Source: an uncultured Dechloromonas sp. | GTDB taxonomy: Bacteria; Pseudomonadota; Gammaproteobacteria; Burkholderiales; Rhodocyclaceae | NCBI GenBank assembly: GCA_946477505.1 | Contig: CAMKYP010000204.1 | Coordinates: 1-7,122 of the forward strand | DNA length: 7,122 bases | Direction of reading: 5' to 3' | Shown here: positions 5,876-7,122 of the stretch, in pieces | Position numbering within the stretch: position 1 is the stretch's first letter | Layout of the letters: each line of letters begins with the position of its first letter | Notes under the pieces: model-generated | Told to the model about the DNA's origin: nothing | Databases searched by the model: none | Seen by the model: the letters and a program-made list of their open reading frames with translations, nothing else | Position numbers and translations under genes: made by a program

Positions 5876-6955
5876 ATGAGCGAGATGGGACATAGCCGTT
5901 TGCCGGGCCTGCTCGGGAAACTGGGCAAGATGACCTCGATCCGCGATACCGAGTTGCTCGAGCAAAGCCTGTTGCGCACGCTCGGCCCTTTGCTCGGCGT
6001 GCTGGACACGTCGTTATATCGCACCGATGAACGTCAAAATCTGGTCCGCGTGATCAATTACCACCGCTCCAAGATCGTGGAGCGGGAAGGCGAAGCCCGG
6101 ATGGTCGAGCGGGTGGAGGAGGTGTCGCGCCTGGCCGATCTTTCACCCGATGTTGTTACGCTGACCGACAATGTTCGCCTGTTGGGCAAACCCTGTACCC
6201 GCAAACTGGAGAACGGTTTGCTGGTGGCCTATCCGCTGTTAGGCGGCAACGAGGTCTGCGGCTATTTCGTGTTCCAGCGTGACCGTGAAGTGCAGGCGGC
6301 CGAGGACGCGATGATCCGGGGGGTGCTGGAGGTTTTTTCCAATTACTACGCACTGCTCGACGTCAGCCAGCGCGACCGTCTGACCGGCCTGTTCAACCGT
6401 CAGGCGCTGGAAAACAGCTTCGATCGTATCTGGCGGCTGCTCGGACGTCCGGATCGCTACGAGGAACGCCATGAGGGACGTCAGGAGGGGCGACGCCATT
6501 CGCTCGGCGAGAGCTATTGGCTGGCGGTGATCGATATCGATCATTTCAAGAAAATCAACGATAACTTCGGGCACATGGTCGGTGACGAAATCCTGTTGCT
6601 GGCTTCCCGGCTGATGAGCCAGACCTTTCGCGCCTCCGACCTGTTGTACCGCTATGGCGGCGAGGAGTTCGTCGCCATCATCTCGGCCGACGATGCGTCG
6701 ATCGCCAAGAGTGTGTTCGAGCGCCTGCGCCTCGCTATCGAGGCATACCGTTTTCCGCGCATCGAGACGCTGACGGTGAGCATCGGGTATTGCCAGGCGG
6801 CACCCGATATCCTGCCGGTCGAAGTGTTGAGCCGGGCGGACCGTAGCTTGTACCAGGCAAAGCAGGACGGACGCAACCGGGTGTACTGCTATCGCGACCT
6901 CGTCGAATCCGGCGTATTCCCGGAGCCGACCTACGCCGAGGCGGAGTTCTTCTAG
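5876..6955 (+). CDS. Diguanylate cyclase: GAF-like sensor region plus GGDEF domain
   Basis: This 359-residue protein is predicted to make cyclic di-GMP from two GTP. The C-terminal GGDEF domain starts at DRLTGLFNR (167-175), has the metal-binding aspartates in VIDIDHFKKIND (Asp220, Asp222), the active-site GGEEF (261-265) and the C-terminal SRADRSLYQAKQDGRNRV block. RASD at 252-255, five residues before GGEEF, is an intact RxxD product-inhibition site, so an active, feedback-regulated enzyme is expected. Residues about 25-160 have the alternating pattern of a GAF-like sensory domain (for example LLVAYPLLGGNEVCGYFVFQ), a weaker call. There is no membrane helix, so the protein should be cytoplasmic. 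An unusual charged insertion lies at about 190-212. Leucine is often TTG, with two TTA codons, unlike the CTG-dominated genes upstream; lower expression could explain this as well as a different origin. No EAL domain is present. Confidence 0.93.
   Translation: MSEMGHSRLPGLLGKLGKMTSIRDTELLEQSLLRTLGPLLGVLDTSLYRTDERQNLVRVINYHRSKIVEREGEARMVERVEEVSRLADLSPDVVTLTDNVRLLGKPCTRKLENGLLVAYPLLGGNEVCGYFVFQRDREVQAAEDAMIRGVLEVFSNYYALLDVSQRDRLTGLFNRQALENSFDRIWRLLGRPDRYEERHEGRQEGRRHSLGESYWLAVIDIDHFKKINDNFGHMVGDEILLLASRLMSQTFRASDLLYRYGGEEFVAIISADDASIAKSVFERLRLAIEAYRFPRIETLTVSIGYCQAAPDILPVEVLSRADRSLYQAKQDGRNRVYCYRDLVESGVFPEPTYAEAEFF
6470..6493 (+). repeat. Imperfect 12-bp tandem repeat within the GGDEF coding region
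   Basis: CATGAGGGACGT (6470-6481) is followed directly by CAGGAGGGGCGA (6482-6493), giving the peptide units HEGR and QEGR. The repeat forms the centre of the charged insertion in the cyclase and may have arisen by slippage; it keeps the frame. Confidence 0.5.
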
Positions 6956-6994
6956 CCGAACGAATACCGGTCAGTCGCTGGGTGCAGTCATGGC

Positions 6995-7122
6995 TCACCC
7001 CGACAAGCGTGGAGGTTCGAACAGCGAATTGATCGTCACCTGCTTGATCGCCGGGTGATCCGGCACGGCGTACATCACGTCGACCATCATCTCCTCGAAG
7101 ATGCCGCGCAGGCTGCGCGCCC
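6995..7122 (-). CDS. ClpX-like AAA+ ATPase, C-terminal end (partial)
   Basis: Only the last 41 residues and the stop are in the window; the gene enters from the right edge on the minus strand. The protein reads ARSLRGIFEEMMVDVMY, then AVPDHPAIKQVTI and the tail NSLFEPPRLSG. It aligns with the small C-terminal domain of ClpX (in E. coli [20 protein letters not shown] then P...VVI). The invariant ARxLR, the helix Glu, D.MY and the Pro before the final strand are all in place. HslU fits less well. ClpX unfolds substrates for the ClpP protease, but the tail here is shorter and lacks the usual ending G.S.PLLIY, so this may be a divergent ClpX paralogue rather than the housekeeping one. It converges on the cyclase gene, leaving 39 bp between stops. 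A weak hairpin (GGGTG 6980-6984 with CACCC 6996-7000) lies there without a T-run. Confidence 0.62.
   Translation of the reverse strand, partial: ARSLRGIFEEMMVDVMYAVPDHPAIKQVTINSLFEPPRLSG

Noticed and set aside
6735..6998. Minus-strand frame starting with GTG near the ClpX-like stop and running under the cyclase gene
   Set aside because: It is antisense to the conserved end of the GGDEF domain, is Arg/Pro-rich with no recognisable motif, and has no ribosome site.
6980..7000. Possible bidirectional terminator between the convergent genes
   Set aside because: The stem is only 5 bp with an 11-nt loop, overlaps the stop codon of the minus-strand gene, and lacks a T-run on either strand.

Overview
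This window looks like ordinary chromosomal sequence from a GC-rich, respiring proteobacterium. The coding style (CTG/GCC/GGC-rich codons), the acetate-permease proteins closely resembling E. coli YjcH/ActP, and an ETF/ETF-quinone oxidoreductase set next to an acyl-CoA dehydrogenase suggest a betaproteobacterium, perhaps of the Rhodocyclaceae (Dechloromonas/Azonexus/Accumulibacter-like). That lineage is an inference from recalled gene content, not a database match. No mobile element, CRISPR array, tRNA or rRNA was seen.

Layout: 3-1949 and 1953-3596 form a tight plus-strand cluster: the 3' end of etfA, a 592-residue acyl-CoA dehydrogenase, and the electron-transfer-flavoprotein:ubiquinone oxidoreductase. 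Together they form a complete route for electrons from an acyl-CoA through ETF to the quinone pool. After a 111-bp gap containing a GC-rich hairpin comes a translationally coupled pair (ATGA overlap): a DUF485 small membrane protein (yjcH) and the acetate/cation symporter actP. A strong intrinsic terminator ends this block at 5740-5764.

An AT-rich leader (5765-5875) follows, bearing direct and inverted repeats. It precedes a diguanylate cyclase with an N-terminal GAF-like region and an intact GGEEF active site and RxxD inhibitory site. It also carries an unusual charged insertion in the GGDEF domain. The window ends in the 3' end of a convergent minus-strand gene whose product resembles the C-terminal domain of the ClpX unfoldase but with a different, shorter tail.

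Functionally, the first five genes fit growth on short organic and fatty acids: acetate uptake by ActP, acyl-CoA oxidation by the dehydrogenase, and electron delivery to respiration by ETF and its quinone reductase. The diguanylate cyclase appears to be a separate transcription unit; any link to acetate metabolism is speculation. I did not find a convincing novel multi-gene system. The items most worth a second look are the repeat-rich leader of the cyclase, its GGDEF insertion, and the divergent ClpX-like tail.
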